Assembly (NCBI GenBank): GCA_950022295.1
Contig: OX465595.1
Location: 432,754,270-432,818,269, forward strand
DNA length: 64,000 nucleotides
Origin: Bromus sterilis
Lineage: Eukaryota; Streptophyta; Magnoliopsida; Poales; Poaceae
Reading direction: 5' to 3'
Part shown: in pieces, positions 34,001 through 46,603 of the stretch
Layout: each line of letters begins with the position of its first letter
How positions within the stretch are numbered: position 1 is the first letter of the stretch
The notes under the pieces: generated by a model
Told to the model about the DNA's origin: nothing
Database searches by the model: none
The model's input: the letters and a program-made list of their open reading frames with translations, nothing else
Position numbers and translations under genes: made by a program

Positions 34001-35543
34001 ATCAACAGTTTAATCACAATATACAGAATCCACAATTAACTGCTTAATCATGATTCCAAAGAATTACATCTCTTGACCAGCAATGAATTCATCTATAACT
34101 CCGTATGACTTTCATTTCTGAGCTGGTTATTCCAGTCTTCTTTCATTTTGCCTTTATACGTATCATAGTTCTATTTCCAATGTCACTCCTACTCACAGAA
34201 GATCACATATGATCAAGGGTGGCGCATGCCATGGACTTTCCGGCGTGTGAGTCTTACTAACATCCTTTGGACTTCCTTTCCCTTAATTCTCATCATCATA
34301 TGATTGGTGTTCTTCTGGATCCCACACTTATCAGTTTTGTTTAGAGCACAATGAACATTTTCACTAATGCTTACAATCATACATTGTACTAGATATCTTA
34401 TATCCTATATCAATTGTCTTACTACTGAAAACAGTTTTTCAGTTCCATGAATGTCAATTAACTATCCCAAACGTTTCGAAGTTCGGGTTTCATGGTGATT
34501 ACGACAATACACTTAGCTGTGGTGGAATTCCTAGCATTTTGGATTGATGGACGTAAGACACATCATCCATAGCATCAGCGGGAGAGCATCAAAAATTTGC
34601 GATAGGACATGGTCCTTCTCAGCACTATTGAGGATAGTCCTCACAATACGGTACCAATCGTAAACTTTTTACTAGATAATAAAGTTAATCAAAATCAATT
34701 GGGAAGGTGGTAACGCGAGCCAATATTCTACAACGATAATGCAAATACTAAGACTTTGTTCATAATTAAGTTGCACTTGTGATTAATCAATTTAATTACT
34801 TAGTGCGCTCCCACTCAGATCAATATCTCTCGTAATTGATGCTGGAGTGATTCAAGATCCGACCCAATCGTCCGCCATTGATGTGACATCACTGATGACT
34901 TAGACTGGACCGGTAGGCCAACTTGCCAATCACGCCAAAAGTGATTCTTGTTCATCTTTCGATGGGCGTGTTCCGGTAGCAAACTTTTATCCAAACCGTC
35001 AAGACAACCAAGTGTAATGTGCTGTGTGTTCTTTTAACACACCCGCCTTTTATGCGTCACACCGTGTGCACCCATGTGACATGACCTGCTCCGGTGTGAA
35101 ACATAGTATAAACGGTGCTACAGTTGGAAGAACACTATCAACTTGATATTGTTTTGCAAGAGATCACCCTAATAAAATACGACTACCGCGCATTAAACAA
35201 GGGTGCATCAAAGGGATAAACATCACAGGCAGTTCATAAAATTATGTGATATAGTATAGCCCTTTGCTTCGTGAAGTCTTCGTTGTCTTCACGTCGTCGT
35301 GGTTGAAGTCACCGTGTCCACCAACTTTGTCCTTGGCGCCTGGACCATCACGACGGCTTCCGGCATGTGCGTCGGGGTCCACCTCCGCATCGTAGATCAT
35401 CACCTTGCATCTATCTATTGCTTTGCCTCGAGCTAATAAATAGTTCTGGCACGCAGGCCATAATTAAGTGACAATCATATGACTCCAGTCATCATGCCAT
35501 ACCACGACACGGAGGTCGCGAATAAATATTACATCATATAGCA
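31057..35543 (-). pseudogene. Eroded pol and leader of Copia-B
   Basis: About 4.5 kb of AT-rich DNA without a usable frame. On the minus strand, 32046-32078 reads YVDDILLIRND, the copia reverse-transcriptase active site, preceded by KLSGS and a stop. This shows the region descends from pol. The part near 35122-35543 is leader, containing GCATGATGACTGGAGTCATA. No integrase or RNase H motif is readable. Most of the region holds nothing I can name. Confidence 0.65.
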
Positions 35544-38500
35544 TGTCAGATCCCTCTATTAGGTATGTGCTAGGGTTAGCTAGTACCTTTGCATCATGCA
35601 AAAGTTTCAAAAAGAAACCTTGAAAATCAAATTCAAAATCCAAATGGGAGAAGGAACACCCCCAAGTTGAATTTATTCAAAAGGCCAGATAAAAATATTT
35701 TCCAAAAATTCATGTTAGAGTTTTGAAAAGTCTTATAAATGAGTGTGATCACATATCAAGTGATGTGGGACCCACCCCATGCTCCTGGATTTTTCAAATA
35801 TTCAAACAGTACCTTGGAAATAAAGAAATCCCCCTATTTGATTTAAAATTCAAATCATTTGAATTTTAAAAATGTTGAAAGTTTATGAGTGGCTAGTCTA
35901 TATTATTATGAGGCCACATAAAAGTTTTCAGCATTTAATAAAATGGTTTGGTAATTTTTTATCAGAGCCAAAACAAATTACAGAAAAGAAAGGAAAGATT
36001 AAACAGAAAAGAAATCAGAAAGGCTTACCTGTTGCCCAGGGCGAAGCCCACCTCTCCAGCCGGCCCAGCCCACCTGGACCCTCCCCTGTCGTCTTCCTCC
36101 CCACGCCCCGAAGCTGCTCGGTGGAATGCATGCAGCACTCCACCGACGCCGCCGACGAGCCCTGGCCACCTCCTGCTTCCCCCTCGCCACCTCTTCACGC
36201 CTGGAGACGCTCAGGAGCTTCCTCCATCCATTCCCCCTCTCCGCGAGCTCCCTCCCTTCCTCTCTCGCCCGTTTCATCACCGCCCGAAGAGCACGCCGGA
36301 GCACCGTCGAGCCCTGCGTAGCCATTAACACCGAGGAGCCCCCGGAGCTTGTCCATCGTCTTCGCCGCCTTCGTCTTCGTCTTCGAGTGGAGTAAGAGGA
36401 GCTGAAGCCCCCTGGAACTGCTGAATCGCATCGTCGTCTTCGTCTCCGGCCGCCGCACGACTTCGTCAATTCCGTCACCGTTGAGCCACCCCGGCCTTCG
36501 CCACCACTTCTACTGAGTTCCTGGTGAGCTTCCGGTCGGAACCCCTCTCTTCTTTCCTTGGATTAATCGCTCTAGCCGCTTCCGCCATGATAGCCGAAGC
36601 TTCTCGCCGCCGGGATCGATGGAGTTGTTCATCCGTTACGCAACCGAGCCAGCCGTGTTGTCCAACGTGATCGTCGTGTTCTTCCACGTCGAACGAGCTC
36701 ACAATCGCTGGATTTGGAGCACCGTGGCGAAGACTGCTTCCTCCCCGTGCTTCTGTTGCCGCCGGCGAGGTCACCGCCGTCCCTGTGGTCGTCGTCTTGG
36801 ACGCTGGCGTGCACCAGGAGACGTGCGAGAGCACGGGCTTCGCTCCCGTGGTCGCGGCGCGTCGTTTGGTCCACGGAATCAGCAGATCCGTGCAGCGCCG
36901 CCGTGGTCAGGTCGCCGGCGACTAGCCCCCGGCAGGCCTGACGTGGCCGTGGTGGTTAACCACTAAACCCACCCCCCAGAGTGACTTACAGGTGGGCCAG
37001 GGCCCCCCCCCTAATCACTCTGTTAAATTTTAACCACGGGATTAAACCCTGTGTCACTGACCAGTGGGACCCCTTGTCAGTTTGACTCGGGTCAAACCCC
37101 CTGACGCCAGCATGACGCAGTAAAGGATTTTCCAGAAAAGAAAAATAGTTTAATAAATCCAGAAATTCCAGAAAATACCCCAAACTTTGGAAATTCATAG
37201 AAAATTCATATTAACTCCAAACTGGACAAATAATATATGAAAAATGATCAGGAGAAAATTATCTTTCCAAATATGCAACTTTCAACTCTGTTTGAGTTGA
37301 ATTTAAAATGTGATCAGTAGCATTTTCTATTTGATTTAAATGGAATTAATTCAAATTCAAATCAAATATTTTTGCAACTTGAACCATGGAAATATGCTAC
37401 ATTTCACTTACACATCAGAGGCATATCATACACATTTGAATTTGTTTCAAAATGATCAAACTATATCCCATATAACTTGGCTACATTGAATTCAAATGTG
37501 GAGTTTGAATTTGCATTTTAAATGCAATATATTCCACTTAAATGGAATTGCCTCACACATCAACACTTGTACTTCAAGATTAAACATTCTATCATGTGCT
37601 TGAGCATTGCATTCATATTGATTGCTACTTTGTACTTTTCTTGTCGAGTAGAGGTTGAACCGGAACAAGAGGTCACCCCCTCCGCTGAAGATCCAGAGAC
37701 CGAACCTCGTCAGCAAGGCAAGAAAAACCCCTTTGATCATGTCGATAAAATCCCACTTCCCTCTCATGTCTCGCTTATGCATTGTATAGGATGATCACCA
37801 TGTTACGATTCTACCGCATAGATGAACCCATTCCTTTGCATGACCTATCTTTTGTCACAGTAGTAAGCAAACCATAATCCTAGCAAATGTAGGAGTTGGT
37901 TGATATCATGTGGCCCCTGCAATGTTACTGCTTATTGCATGCTTAGTATGATACCATGTTGTTACTGTGATGTGAGTCGGGATGGGAATGATCATGTTGT
38001 TGTTGGTAGAAAAGTGTTGGTGAATCGACCCTAATATAAGGTGAACGATGAGAGGCTGTGTAGGAGTACACAGTGGGTTGTCTCGTTGAACACCGCCCTA
38101 AGTCCGAGTTCTTGTGTGGTGATCCAAGATGAAGAGTACAACCACACATTGGGCTCACTGACCCCTCTCAACCTATTAACTCATCCCTTTCGATGTCCAG
38201 ATGTCGCAGTAGTTCGGAGTTCTGGTAGGCTTGTGGCCTGGATGCTAAGTGAGAGAACGGCTCATCCGAGACCGGCTTATGCACCACGCACACATCGCTT
38301 GGGTCCACTTCGGTAAACCGGCCGGGTTCACGATTGTGGTAGCCAACCCAAGTAGGCGGCTTTCTTGGACAAGATAGGCTGTGAGGTAACAGTTGTGGTG
38401 AGCATCCTCGCTGGCACCCCTTGAATGGTGTCGAGATCAAAGGCGGTAAATGATGATCATGTGTGTGTAGCGGTACACCCTTGCAAGGTTAACAAAACTA

Positions 38501-39640
38501 TTCGAATAGCCGCGTCCGCGGTTATGGACTGCTTGGAAAGCTTAGCTTGATTATTAGATAACTTGAACCGGATACTTCTAAAACACACCAAGATAAGTGT
38601 GAGTGCTATGGCGTGCCTCCTCGTGGGGAAGTCGAGGAAGGCACCATAGTGGTGTATTGGTTGGTGAAAGTAGTGGACTCGTGTACGCTTCTTACCTCAA
38701 AGTCTGGTACTCGTAGTTCAGGATTAGCCAAGTCAAAGCTGGCATTTCTGCAAGTGAACCCCACCTCCCTTTACCTTGATACATGTGCATGAGTAGCATA
38801 GCTCCTATGTAAGTCTTGCTGAGTACGCCTTTGTACTCACGTTTGCTTGATATATGTTTTAGATGACGCCACTGACCCCGAAGGTGGCTTCTTCATCGAG
38901 CTGGACGACTGAAGTTAAGCTAGTCTAGTCCCAGTCAGCAGACTGGTTCCCTCGTGGAGGGCTTTGTGTTTGAATAAGGCTTCTTAAGCCATTTGTTAAA
39001 CTTGTCTGTACTCAGACATAATTTGCTTCCGTTCTGTGTTGTAATGTTGGATCACATGTATGTGATCTCTGTTTGTACTCTATAAGAGTTATAAATAAAA
39101 TGTACACTTTGTAGAGAATTGCAATGGTACCTACTGTTCATACAAGGCATGTGTGCTGCGTGTATGTTTATAACATGCATGTCTTTGTATGGGTTTTCGA
39201 GACCTTAGTTGTGTTCTGGCTGGCGGTCTTTCATACACCAAGTGGCCCTTAGATGTGCGCAGCTTGGGGCATCGCGATGCGATTGCTTGAGACTCGGTCT
39301 CGGGCACACTTTGTGGTATGATCGAGCCCGCCCTAGACCCCGACTAAGTGATCGGGCTGGAGTAAGTCTATGTAAGAGTTTAGAGATAGTCGATAGTATG
39401 GTTGAGGCGACTTGTCTTTGAATATGGGAGTTCACCACCCATATCATTAGACTTGTGTGCGTACGATGAGGACCCTTCACAGTTGATCATCCGGCCTGGA
39501 TGGGATGCCCCTCACGTACGATGCTTTCCGAGAATGTTCAGTGCTTGGCCTTGTCTGCTTAGACAAGTGGGTGCGGTTCTCGGCTCTCCATATGACTATG
39601 TCTTAACTGTACTTGCATACGCTAACCCCGGGTCCCGACA
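35544..39640 (+). mobile_element. Solo Tekay LTR 4
   Basis: A single LTR of 4097 bases, TGTCAGATCCCT...GGGTCCCGACA, with perfect target duplication TAGCA (35539-35543 and 39641-39645). It is inserted in the Copia-B leader in opposite orientation to its host. It is almost the same length as copy 3 and very similar throughout. GC-rich block at about 36030-36990 and hairpin domain at 38479-39302. Confidence 0.94.
38479..39302 (+). other. Hairpin-rich domain of Tekay LTR, copy 4
   Basis: Palindromes: CCTTGCAAGG 38479-38488, CTATTCGAATAG 38498-38509, CCGCGG 38516-38521. Hairpins: CTATGG/CCATAG 38606-38649; GAGTAC/GTACTC 38821-38838; CCAGTC/GACTGG 38931-38946; CCCTC/GAGGG 38949-38961; GGCTT/AAGCC 38978-38990; TGTCTG/CAGACA 39003-39018; GATCACAT/ATGTGATC 39050-39067. 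AATAAA at 39094, palindrome GCATCGCGATGC 39269-39280, hairpin TGAGAC/GTCTCG 39288-39302 with one G-T pair. Confidence 0.7.
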
Positions 39641-39645
39641 TAGCA

Positions 39646-40165
39646 TCTCATACAAACACATTGCAAATCTTGAAGGCTATACCACATCACATGCATACTC
39701 TGCAAAAACAAGTTAGATCGTTATCTACACGGGTTGTTGCAAATTTTATCGTGGTTGATTAGCAGGTTACATGCAAACGTTGTTCCCTATACAAACCAAA
39801 CACGATACTTCAATGTTCCTAGTTTAACGTTCGGGGTGCGTGTAGCAACTAATGCCACAAGCCAAACTTCGTTCAACGCGTGACCCCCGTGTGGATTTGA
39901 GTTCATAAAATCCACAAGCCCCTCCATGTTAAATCTTCTATGGCGAGATTAAGATGAGATCCAAGGAGTTTGATGTAGACCATGATCAAGGCAACCATCA
40001 TACTGAAAGCAGCATAGAGGGATCGATGGAAAACTCAATCCTTGTAGCAAAACCTCAACTTGCCATTAAGCATAGAAAAAATTACATGACAGGGAAGCAA
40101 CAAGAAAATCAATGCCTCATATCACACATATGATCTAGACCTAAACATGCATCTAATCAAGGATC
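39646..40165 (-). other. Copia-B untranslated leader (part next to primer site)
   Basis: Non-coding DNA between the primer site and the position of solo Tekay LTR 4. Nothing else recognised. Confidence 0.6.
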
Positions 40166-40178
40166 GCTCATGATACCA
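40166..40178 (-). other. Primer binding site of Copia-B
   Basis: On the minus strand this reads TGGTATCATGAGC, one base from the 5' LTR. It is the same initiator-methionine-type site, with an extra T, as in Copia-A. Confidence 0.8.
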
Positions 40179-40674
40179 CTGTCGGGAAACGTAGTAGAAA
40201 ACAAAAAATTTCGGCCTACGAATCAAGAACCCAAGATCATCCAAGAAGATTGCATACAAGGTTTTAGGTCATGGCTCACCAACCGATGTAGCGGAAGTAG
40301 AGTTGGTGAAGACCGTCGGTGCAGATCCCCGCAGCTAGGAATTTCAATGACCTCCCAACCGCGAGGATATCGATCCCTCGAACCGTCCCGCGATCTAGTC
40401 CCACGGACAAGTCCCACGAACAAGCTCCTCGAAGAAGGGTCGAAGGTACGACCCTTCCATTAGTATCCACACATCCAGTAGCAGCAATCCAGCAGCGCTC
40501 CGCCGTCCAGAGATGAACACCACCGAGAAAACTAGAGGGAGAAAACCCTAACGGATTCCGATCTAGAACAACGTCTAAACCGGGGTCTAATTGTGGAGCA
40601 ACGGGGTTTAGAGGAGGGGGGAGGCGTATAGGGCTTGGGGACAAGTTATGTTGCGCCCCCCACCCCTCCCCCAC

Positions 40675-40684
40675 ATTATATAGG
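40675..40684 (-). promoter_or_regulatory. TATA box of the Copia-B 5' LTR
   Basis: CCTATATAAT on the minus strand, at the same LTR position as in the other copy. This would be the promoter of the element's genomic RNA. Confidence 0.65.
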
Positions 40685-40916
40685 TGGCCAAGAGGCCCTT
40701 GGGGCGCAATAAGGGGGGTGGGGAGTCCAACTTGGACTCCCAAACCTCCCAAACCTTCCCACCGGAAACCTGCCATATTGGAGAGTTGGACTTCCCACCT
40801 GGAGGGGGATTCCTTCCCCTTGGTGCGCCCCCCACCCCTTGGCCGGCCAGGGCAGCCTAGGTGGCTTGCCCCCCAAGGCTAGGGGCGCAGGGGAGTGGGT
40901 GGTACTGCCCGCAACC

Positions 40917-40949
40917 TTCCGGAACCTTCCATGACCTTCTAGAAGCTTC
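40917..40949 (-). promoter_or_regulatory. Heat-shock-element-like pair, Copia-B 5' LTR
   Basis: Two perfect TTCnnGAAnnTTC trimers, 40917-40929 and 40937-40949, spaced 20 bases as in the other LTR and about 233-274 bases upstream of the TATA box. The third trimer of the other LTR is mutated here (GAA to GGA at about 41033). Confidence 0.55.
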
Positions 40950-42312
40950 CAGGACCTTCCGGGACATACCGGGACCGTTTCGGGACATTCCGGACACTTC
41001 TGGAGCACTTCCAGGACCTTCCGAGACCGTTCTCGGACGTTCCGGAGCCATCCGGATAGTTTCCAAGACCATCTGAGTTACAGTTTAAGCCACCCGATGA
41101 CCGCGAAGGTTGTCGGTACGCCCAGCGATTATCCGGAAACTATTCCGGTTGATCCAGGACTTCCCCAGTACCATTCTCATATGTTCCGGAACCACCTGGG
41201 ACTACTCCAGAGTGATCCGGACATAACCTTAAATACCTAGAACTACTTCTGGTGCCCTTATGAACAATTCCATAAATCTCCGGACCTACTTCCGGTACCC
41301 GTATGAACTATTCTGCTTTGCTTCCACTAAACCTTCTACCATACTAGTATTCTAACAGACTACTGCTCGTTAAGTGTGTGACCCAATAGGTTCGGTATAA
41401 TGCGGACATGACTCAGAACATCTTCCGGACATAGGTCAACAGCCTTTCATCAATAGCCAATAATCAACAGCGGAGCCATGGACACCCATGTTGATTCCCA
41501 CACATACACGAAGAAACTTCGAGTGAACCATTATGTTTATTCATGTACCATTCCCTTTGCTTCGCGATATATGACAAAGTTAGAGGAGAGAAGTTTGGCA
41601 CCCATGTGTAACAACTTTTGAACACAAGCCACTCGTTATCCTCTTTGCTCGTTTGTCCCTTTTCTCGTTATCGTATTCCGGTATCCCCGTGACTGAATCA
41701 CAATGCGTCTGGCCAGACTATAATGGATACCGTCATACCGAGTGGGCCCGAAGTGAATATCTTCTTCATCGTGAAGGAGCAAATCCCATTCTTGAACTAT
41801 CACAGTCACTAGCCACACCATCTAACATACCCAGAACTTATTGTACTACTTCCCATTTACGGGAGGATTCATCTAAGAACCAAAGCATGTCTTCCTGTGT
41901 GAAGCAACTCGATACTCTCATGGTCTAAGGAATTACGTATATGATAACATTTCATGATATGACTTATAACGTAGTTACGATGTGATCTCTAAGTATATCA
42001 TTCAATACTGGGGTCGGTTCAACATCATTGTTCTGCTAACAATATGTTCCCATTGCTACTGACATCCTTGTTACAAGAACAATGTCCATGATTAAGAAAA
42101 CGTAATCATCTGTTAGCACATGAGCTGGTCTTAGAGGCTAAAACAGGAACTCTTGGTGTTTACATTTCCACACATGCAAATGAGTTTTCTTCTGAATCTC
42201 ACAGTCAGGGTCATTGCAATTATAGTACAGAAATATAAACATTAATTACGAACATGGAAATATATATAATAACATTTTATTATTGCCTCTAGGGCATATT
42301 TCCAACAAGGAT

Positions 42313-42727
42313 TAGCATCTATAACGAAGACTTCCTTGCTTTTTGTGATCTTGGATCCATAGTTTCTACCATGCCAAAAATAGTTTATGATTCTTTGAAA
42401 CTAGATATGGATAAATTGTCATCTTATCATGAACATGCTAATGGAGATATTTCAGAGGTTAAAGGAAAGGTAAAAGAAGTCCAAGTTTCCTTCCTTCATA
42501 GGGTTGCACCGATGGATTGCTTCATCATGGAGCCAAACCAAAGTAACATCGTGCTTGGAAGGGACTTTCTCCGAGCTATGAAAGGCTTCATTGATATTGG
42601 TAACGGGCACATACGCTTACGTGGTAAGGCGAAAGGTAAGTACCACTTTCCTAGGAAGAAGAAGAATGAGCTTGTTGAAAATAATTTTGAAGTTTTTTAT
42701 GACTCCAATGATCTTGGAGACCTTTGA
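42313..42727 (+). pseudogene. Athila-B retropepsin-like protease segment
   Basis: This resumes the frame that stopped at 28916. The DLGS motif at 42347-42358 is the retropepsin active-site pattern. It is followed by STMPKIVYDSL, then an IVLGRDFL motif typical of the second half of the protease, and a basic tail. The frame ends at a TGA (42725-42727). No reverse transcriptase, RNase H or integrase follows; untranslated DNA begins at once. The open frame can be read from an ATG at 42371, but the motif lies before it, so that ATG is not the true start. The gene is broken by Copia-B. Confidence 0.75.
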
Positions 42728-43433
42728 TTCTTCTTTTGCCTTATGCCTAGCTTAAAGGCATAAAAGAAAGCGCTTGTTGGGAGGCAACCCAAGATGTTTT
42801 TACTTATGTTTTTAGTGATCTTGATGATTTTTACTACTGTAGCAATATCATTGTATCTTTATTTTCAAGTTTGTGCCAAGGTATAGCCTCTTATGATAAG
42901 GGAAGGAAAAGTTGTGACATGCTGTCCAGAAAACAGATTCTATCTGCTTGACGGAAAAAATCAAAACAAATCACCAGTTCATCTTTTTGATCTGACTTGT
43001 TTACACAGCATGCTCTCTACAATTGTGAAACTTTCCTATGTTCTGAGTTTTTTTATTTGAGTTGCAGAAGTGCCCCGAAAAAATTCTCTACTACCTATTT
43101 TTCTGTTTTTTACAGATTCTGCCACATTTTGCCTTTCCTTACTTCTGCAAACCCTAAGCTTGCTTTTTCTTTGTAAAAACCTTTTGGCAATCTTGAGAAA
43201 TAGTAGATCTTCAAGAATATCTTTATATCCAGTGGGGAAATTTATTTTATTAAGGGTGCTAACATCTCTAATCAGCTTATGATGAGTTATGTATGAAGGG
43301 AGTTTTCAAGTGTGCGAGGGAAGATGATGAAAGAAGATCCGGGAGTGTCAAGCGCTCAAGCTTGGGGATGCCCCATGCATCCCCAATAAATATTCAAGGA
43401 GACTCAAGCGTCTAAGCTTGGGGATTTCCCCGT
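42728..43433 (+). mobile_element. Athila-B 3' untranslated segment
   Basis: Starts with the GCGCTTGTTGGGAGGCAACCC module that often follows the last frame in these elements. It ends with two AAGCTTGGGGAT-type modules (about 43367 and 43415). It is cut at 43434 by Athila-C, so the 3' LTR is beyond the window. No gene seen. Confidence 0.7.
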
Positions 43434-44995
43434 TGATGTCTACGCACGCTTCTATTCTTGTAGACTATGTTGGGCCTCTGATGACCCTCAACGTAGAGGG
43501 ATCTATTGCAGTGTTTTCAATAAGTAAGAGTGTCGAACCCAACGAGGAGCAGAAGGTAGTAGCAAGTGACTTTGTAAGGAGATAACTGCAAGCACTGAAA
43601 GATAACTTTATAGGGGTTTTCTTGGTATAAGCGACAGGATAGTAAAAACGAGCAAAGTAAAAGATACTGGACAGTAAAGAGTGGCCCAATCCTTTCTTAG
43701 CAAAGGAGAGGCTTAGCAACTGAACTTATAAAAGCTAAAGTGTTCTTGAGGACACACGGGAGAGGTAGTCATGTGCTTTCGCCATATTCCGTATCGGTAC
43801 TATGTGATGTGTTGATAAGTGTTGAGTGGGTGGATCTATGCTAGTACACCCTCTAGACTAAGATAAGTGTACTCTTATGATTAAACACCTTGCAAGCATC
43901 CGCAAATACAAGATAGTAATTAAGGGAAAAGCCTAACCATAACAATACAATCGGTGATCCATTGTTCCCTTGTGCAAAAGCGTGCAAACTGGGGTTTAGG
44001 TTTCTGTCACTCCGGCAACCCACAGTAGGCATTCTTTATACACAATGCATTCCCCTAGGTCCTTGATAAGGCGAAGTGTTGAGTGTTCGACTCACACAAC
44101 ACCACTAGGAAAATAACAACACAACTTAAATATCAACCAACACATATTACTTCAACATCATATGACTACTAGCAACTAGACTTCTCCCATGTCCTCAAGA
44201 ACTAAAGTGACTACTCACAAGACATAAAAGAGATCATGATCGGTGAGGATAAATAGATGATAAAAATCTGGACACAATAATATTTCTCCAACAAAACTCA
44301 ATAGCATTCACCACAAAGTAGTAATCAACACCGATAGAGTAGAGAGGATAGATAGTACGGATTACAACACGAGTTGCAATTGTGAGACAAGATTGGATGG
44401 AGCTGGAGATGGTGCTGATGATGGGGATGATGTTGATGATGATCTCGATGATGCCCGTGACGATGGTGATGACGATGGCGACGATCTCCCCTTCCGGGAG
44501 GTGATCTCCCCGGCGGAATCTGCCCGCCAGAGATGGCTTTTCTTCTCTGTAGGTTTCCGCCATGGAGCGGCGGCGGAACTCCGTAAACTCTCCCTCTTTT
44601 AGGGTTTTTGGATCACGAGGAGTAAATAGGCCAGAGGGGGGAGCCGAGAGTGGCCTCGGGGGTCCAGGCGCCCTCCCGGCGCGGCCAGGGGTGGGGCCGC
44701 ACCAGGTGGCCGTCTGGGCACCCTGTGGCCCCCCTCTGGTTGCTCTTTTGCGTTTCTTCGTGATCCTTCTGGAAAACAGCCTCCAACGATTTTCAGGTAA
44801 TTTGGAGGTGTTCTTCTTCATCAACTCAGCGTCCACTTTTTACCGCTGAATCCTGCGTCTGCTGCTTCGGCACCGGAAAGTTGCAAACTATGTAAAATAA
44901 GCCAAAACAACATAAGAATAGCATCATATCATGAAATATATCAATGAATAAGAAAGAATTACTATATAAAATAGTGATGCATTTTGGACGTATCA
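43434..44995 (-). repeat. 3' LTR of Athila-C
   Basis: The plus strand reads TGATGTCTACG...GGACGTATCA, 1562 bases. Its first 45 bases match the Athila-D LTR end, then diverge. It contains a GAT/GAC-rich stretch at about 44395-44485 and a GC-rich block at 44640-44730. The 200-codon minus-strand frame at 44234-44836 is produced by this simple-sequence DNA and is not a recognised protein. Confidence 0.85.
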
Positions 44996-45009
44996 ACTCC
45001 CCCAAGCTT
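44996..45009 (-). other. Polypurine tract of Athila-C
   Basis: On the minus strand this reads AAGCTTGGGGGAGT, directly before the LTR start TGATACGTCC. Confidence 0.8.
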
Positions 45010-46603
45010 AGACCTCGCTTGTCGCCAAGCAAATACTGAGCTCGGTAAACCTCTCCACAAGTTTAGAGAGTGAAGTGTCGATAAATAGAATACGGACAAG
45101 AAGCATCAAGGTTCCTTCATCATACTCAAGCATCCTCAACAGCAACCTCAACTCATAAGGCCCTCATGAGAAAGTAATAACAATTATAATCAAAAGTAGG
45201 GCTGAGGAAACTCATCAAATTATGGCAAACATAATCTTGGTCAAAGGACAACTAAAAATAATTTGAAGCTTTTGAAAGAACATGTTAATAGTCATGAAGT
45301 GCAAATGCTAACACGAAGGAAGATGCTCGCTAGGCAAAAGATTTCGCAAACAACTTACTTATCAAAAGATAATGTCAACAAGGATATGGCATGGCAAAAC
45401 TTAATGCAGCTCTATATGGATGAATCCTCATCAACATCAAATGTCTGTTCTCTTAGGGAAAAGAAGGAAGTGGGAAAACTGACTCAACATGAAGGTGGAA
45501 GAAAGGTCTTGTTAAGGGCAAGCAGGAAAAACTCATGTCCTATCCTTAAATCAAACAGAATAAAAATAGATTTTGGGGTGGTGCATAGTTTGTCAACGAA
45601 TGCTAATAGGTAGCTCAATTACTTCTCAAGATGGACAAGTTTCGAGGAACGGCTCCCAAGTGGGGACGATCACATCCCCTTAATCTCCTTTGTTTATCAC
45701 TGCCAAAGTTTCTGATATCTCATAGACCAAGCGTGAAGGAGGGTTTGTTTGATATATTATCTTTCGAGCTGGGCGCACCCATGCCAGTTCCTCCTCGTAT
45801 TATGGGTTTGCAGATTAGACATGGAATCCCAGGGTAAAACTTGTACAACTTAAGAAGATCATGAATCACCTACTACTTCCTCATGAGCTAAACAAGAGGC
45901 ACAAAACAGAAGATTTTGAACATTTAAGGATAACACATAAATTCTATACTTATAGGAGTGGTAGGGGAATACCACGAATAGGAAGGTATGGTGAACTCAC
46001 ATGGAAGGTAAAGGTTTCAGGGTATGGATGCACAAGCAGAAATCTACTTGGCAAAGAGTTTGGCTAGCAAAGGCTTTGAGAGAACAGACAATTGATGCTA
46101 ATTTAGATGCAAAACATATAAGGCATAAACATTAAGGTAAGCATAACACATCAAGTTGTCTTCCTTGTCAACATAACACTTCAAGCATAATAACATAAAG
46201 GTTTTGGCTAAGTCGCTACTTGATAAAACATGCATGTTGTCCAAAGCTATGTTTGCCAAAATTTAAATAAAGTTTTCAAAGCCATACCTGATATAAGGTC
46301 AATACTCCCCATAAGAATCGTCATATGATGCCGATTGCGTGAAGAGAATACCGAGTGCAGCGAAGGAACCAATAGACTTCTCATTAATATTCCAATATAG
46401 ACGACTCCACACTCACGGATACAATCTCTCCACAGATGGAGTGATAGACCTCAATGCAAACACCTATTTCATATAATAAACTTCCTAGACATGATACGAC
46501 TCTACTTGACTCTAAAAGACTAAGATAGAGATAAAGATACCGGGCACTCCCCCAAGCTTGGAACAAGCTGAGGGGATGCCATTACCCGAGGAGATTTTAC
46601 TCC
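45010..46603 (-). other. Athila-C 3' untranslated region, no gene recognised
   Basis: About 1.6 kb between polypurine tract and accessory ORF. Plus-strand frames (45263-45613 is the longest) are antisense to the element, lack recognisable motifs and are probably fortuitous. Confidence 0.55.

Larger units (their letters stand above)
28917..42307 (-). mobile_element. Copia-B: complete but defective BARE/Angela/WIS-like element
   Basis: A 13.4 kb element on the minus strand with LTRs of 2127 and 2128 bases and a perfect target duplication AGGAT (28912-28916 and 42308-42312). On its own strand the LTR starts TGTTGGAAATATGCCCTAGAG, typical of the BARE/Angela/WIS group. The primer site is at 40166-40178 and the polypurine tract at 31044-31056. 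The internal region has no intact frame. A reverse-transcriptase active-site trace is at 32046-32078, and solo Tekay LTR 4 lies in the leader. The LTRs differ at about 10 positions in the first 340 bases and less elsewhere by eye. It splits Athila-B between gag and protease. Confidence 0.94.
40180..42307 (-). repeat. 5' LTR of Copia-B
   Basis: The right-hand LTR on the map and the 5' LTR of this minus-strand element. It matches 28917-31043 closely. It ends TTTCCAACA at 42307 and is followed by the target duplication AGGAT. Confidence 0.93.

Noticed and set aside
44234..44836. 200-codon minus-strand open frame in the Athila-C LTR
   Set aside because: Lies wholly in an LTR, and its hydrophobic part comes from a GAT/GAC repeat; no recognisable motif.
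45263..45613. 116-codon plus-strand frame
   Set aside because: Antisense to Athila-C in its 3' untranslated part; lysine-rich, no domain or context.
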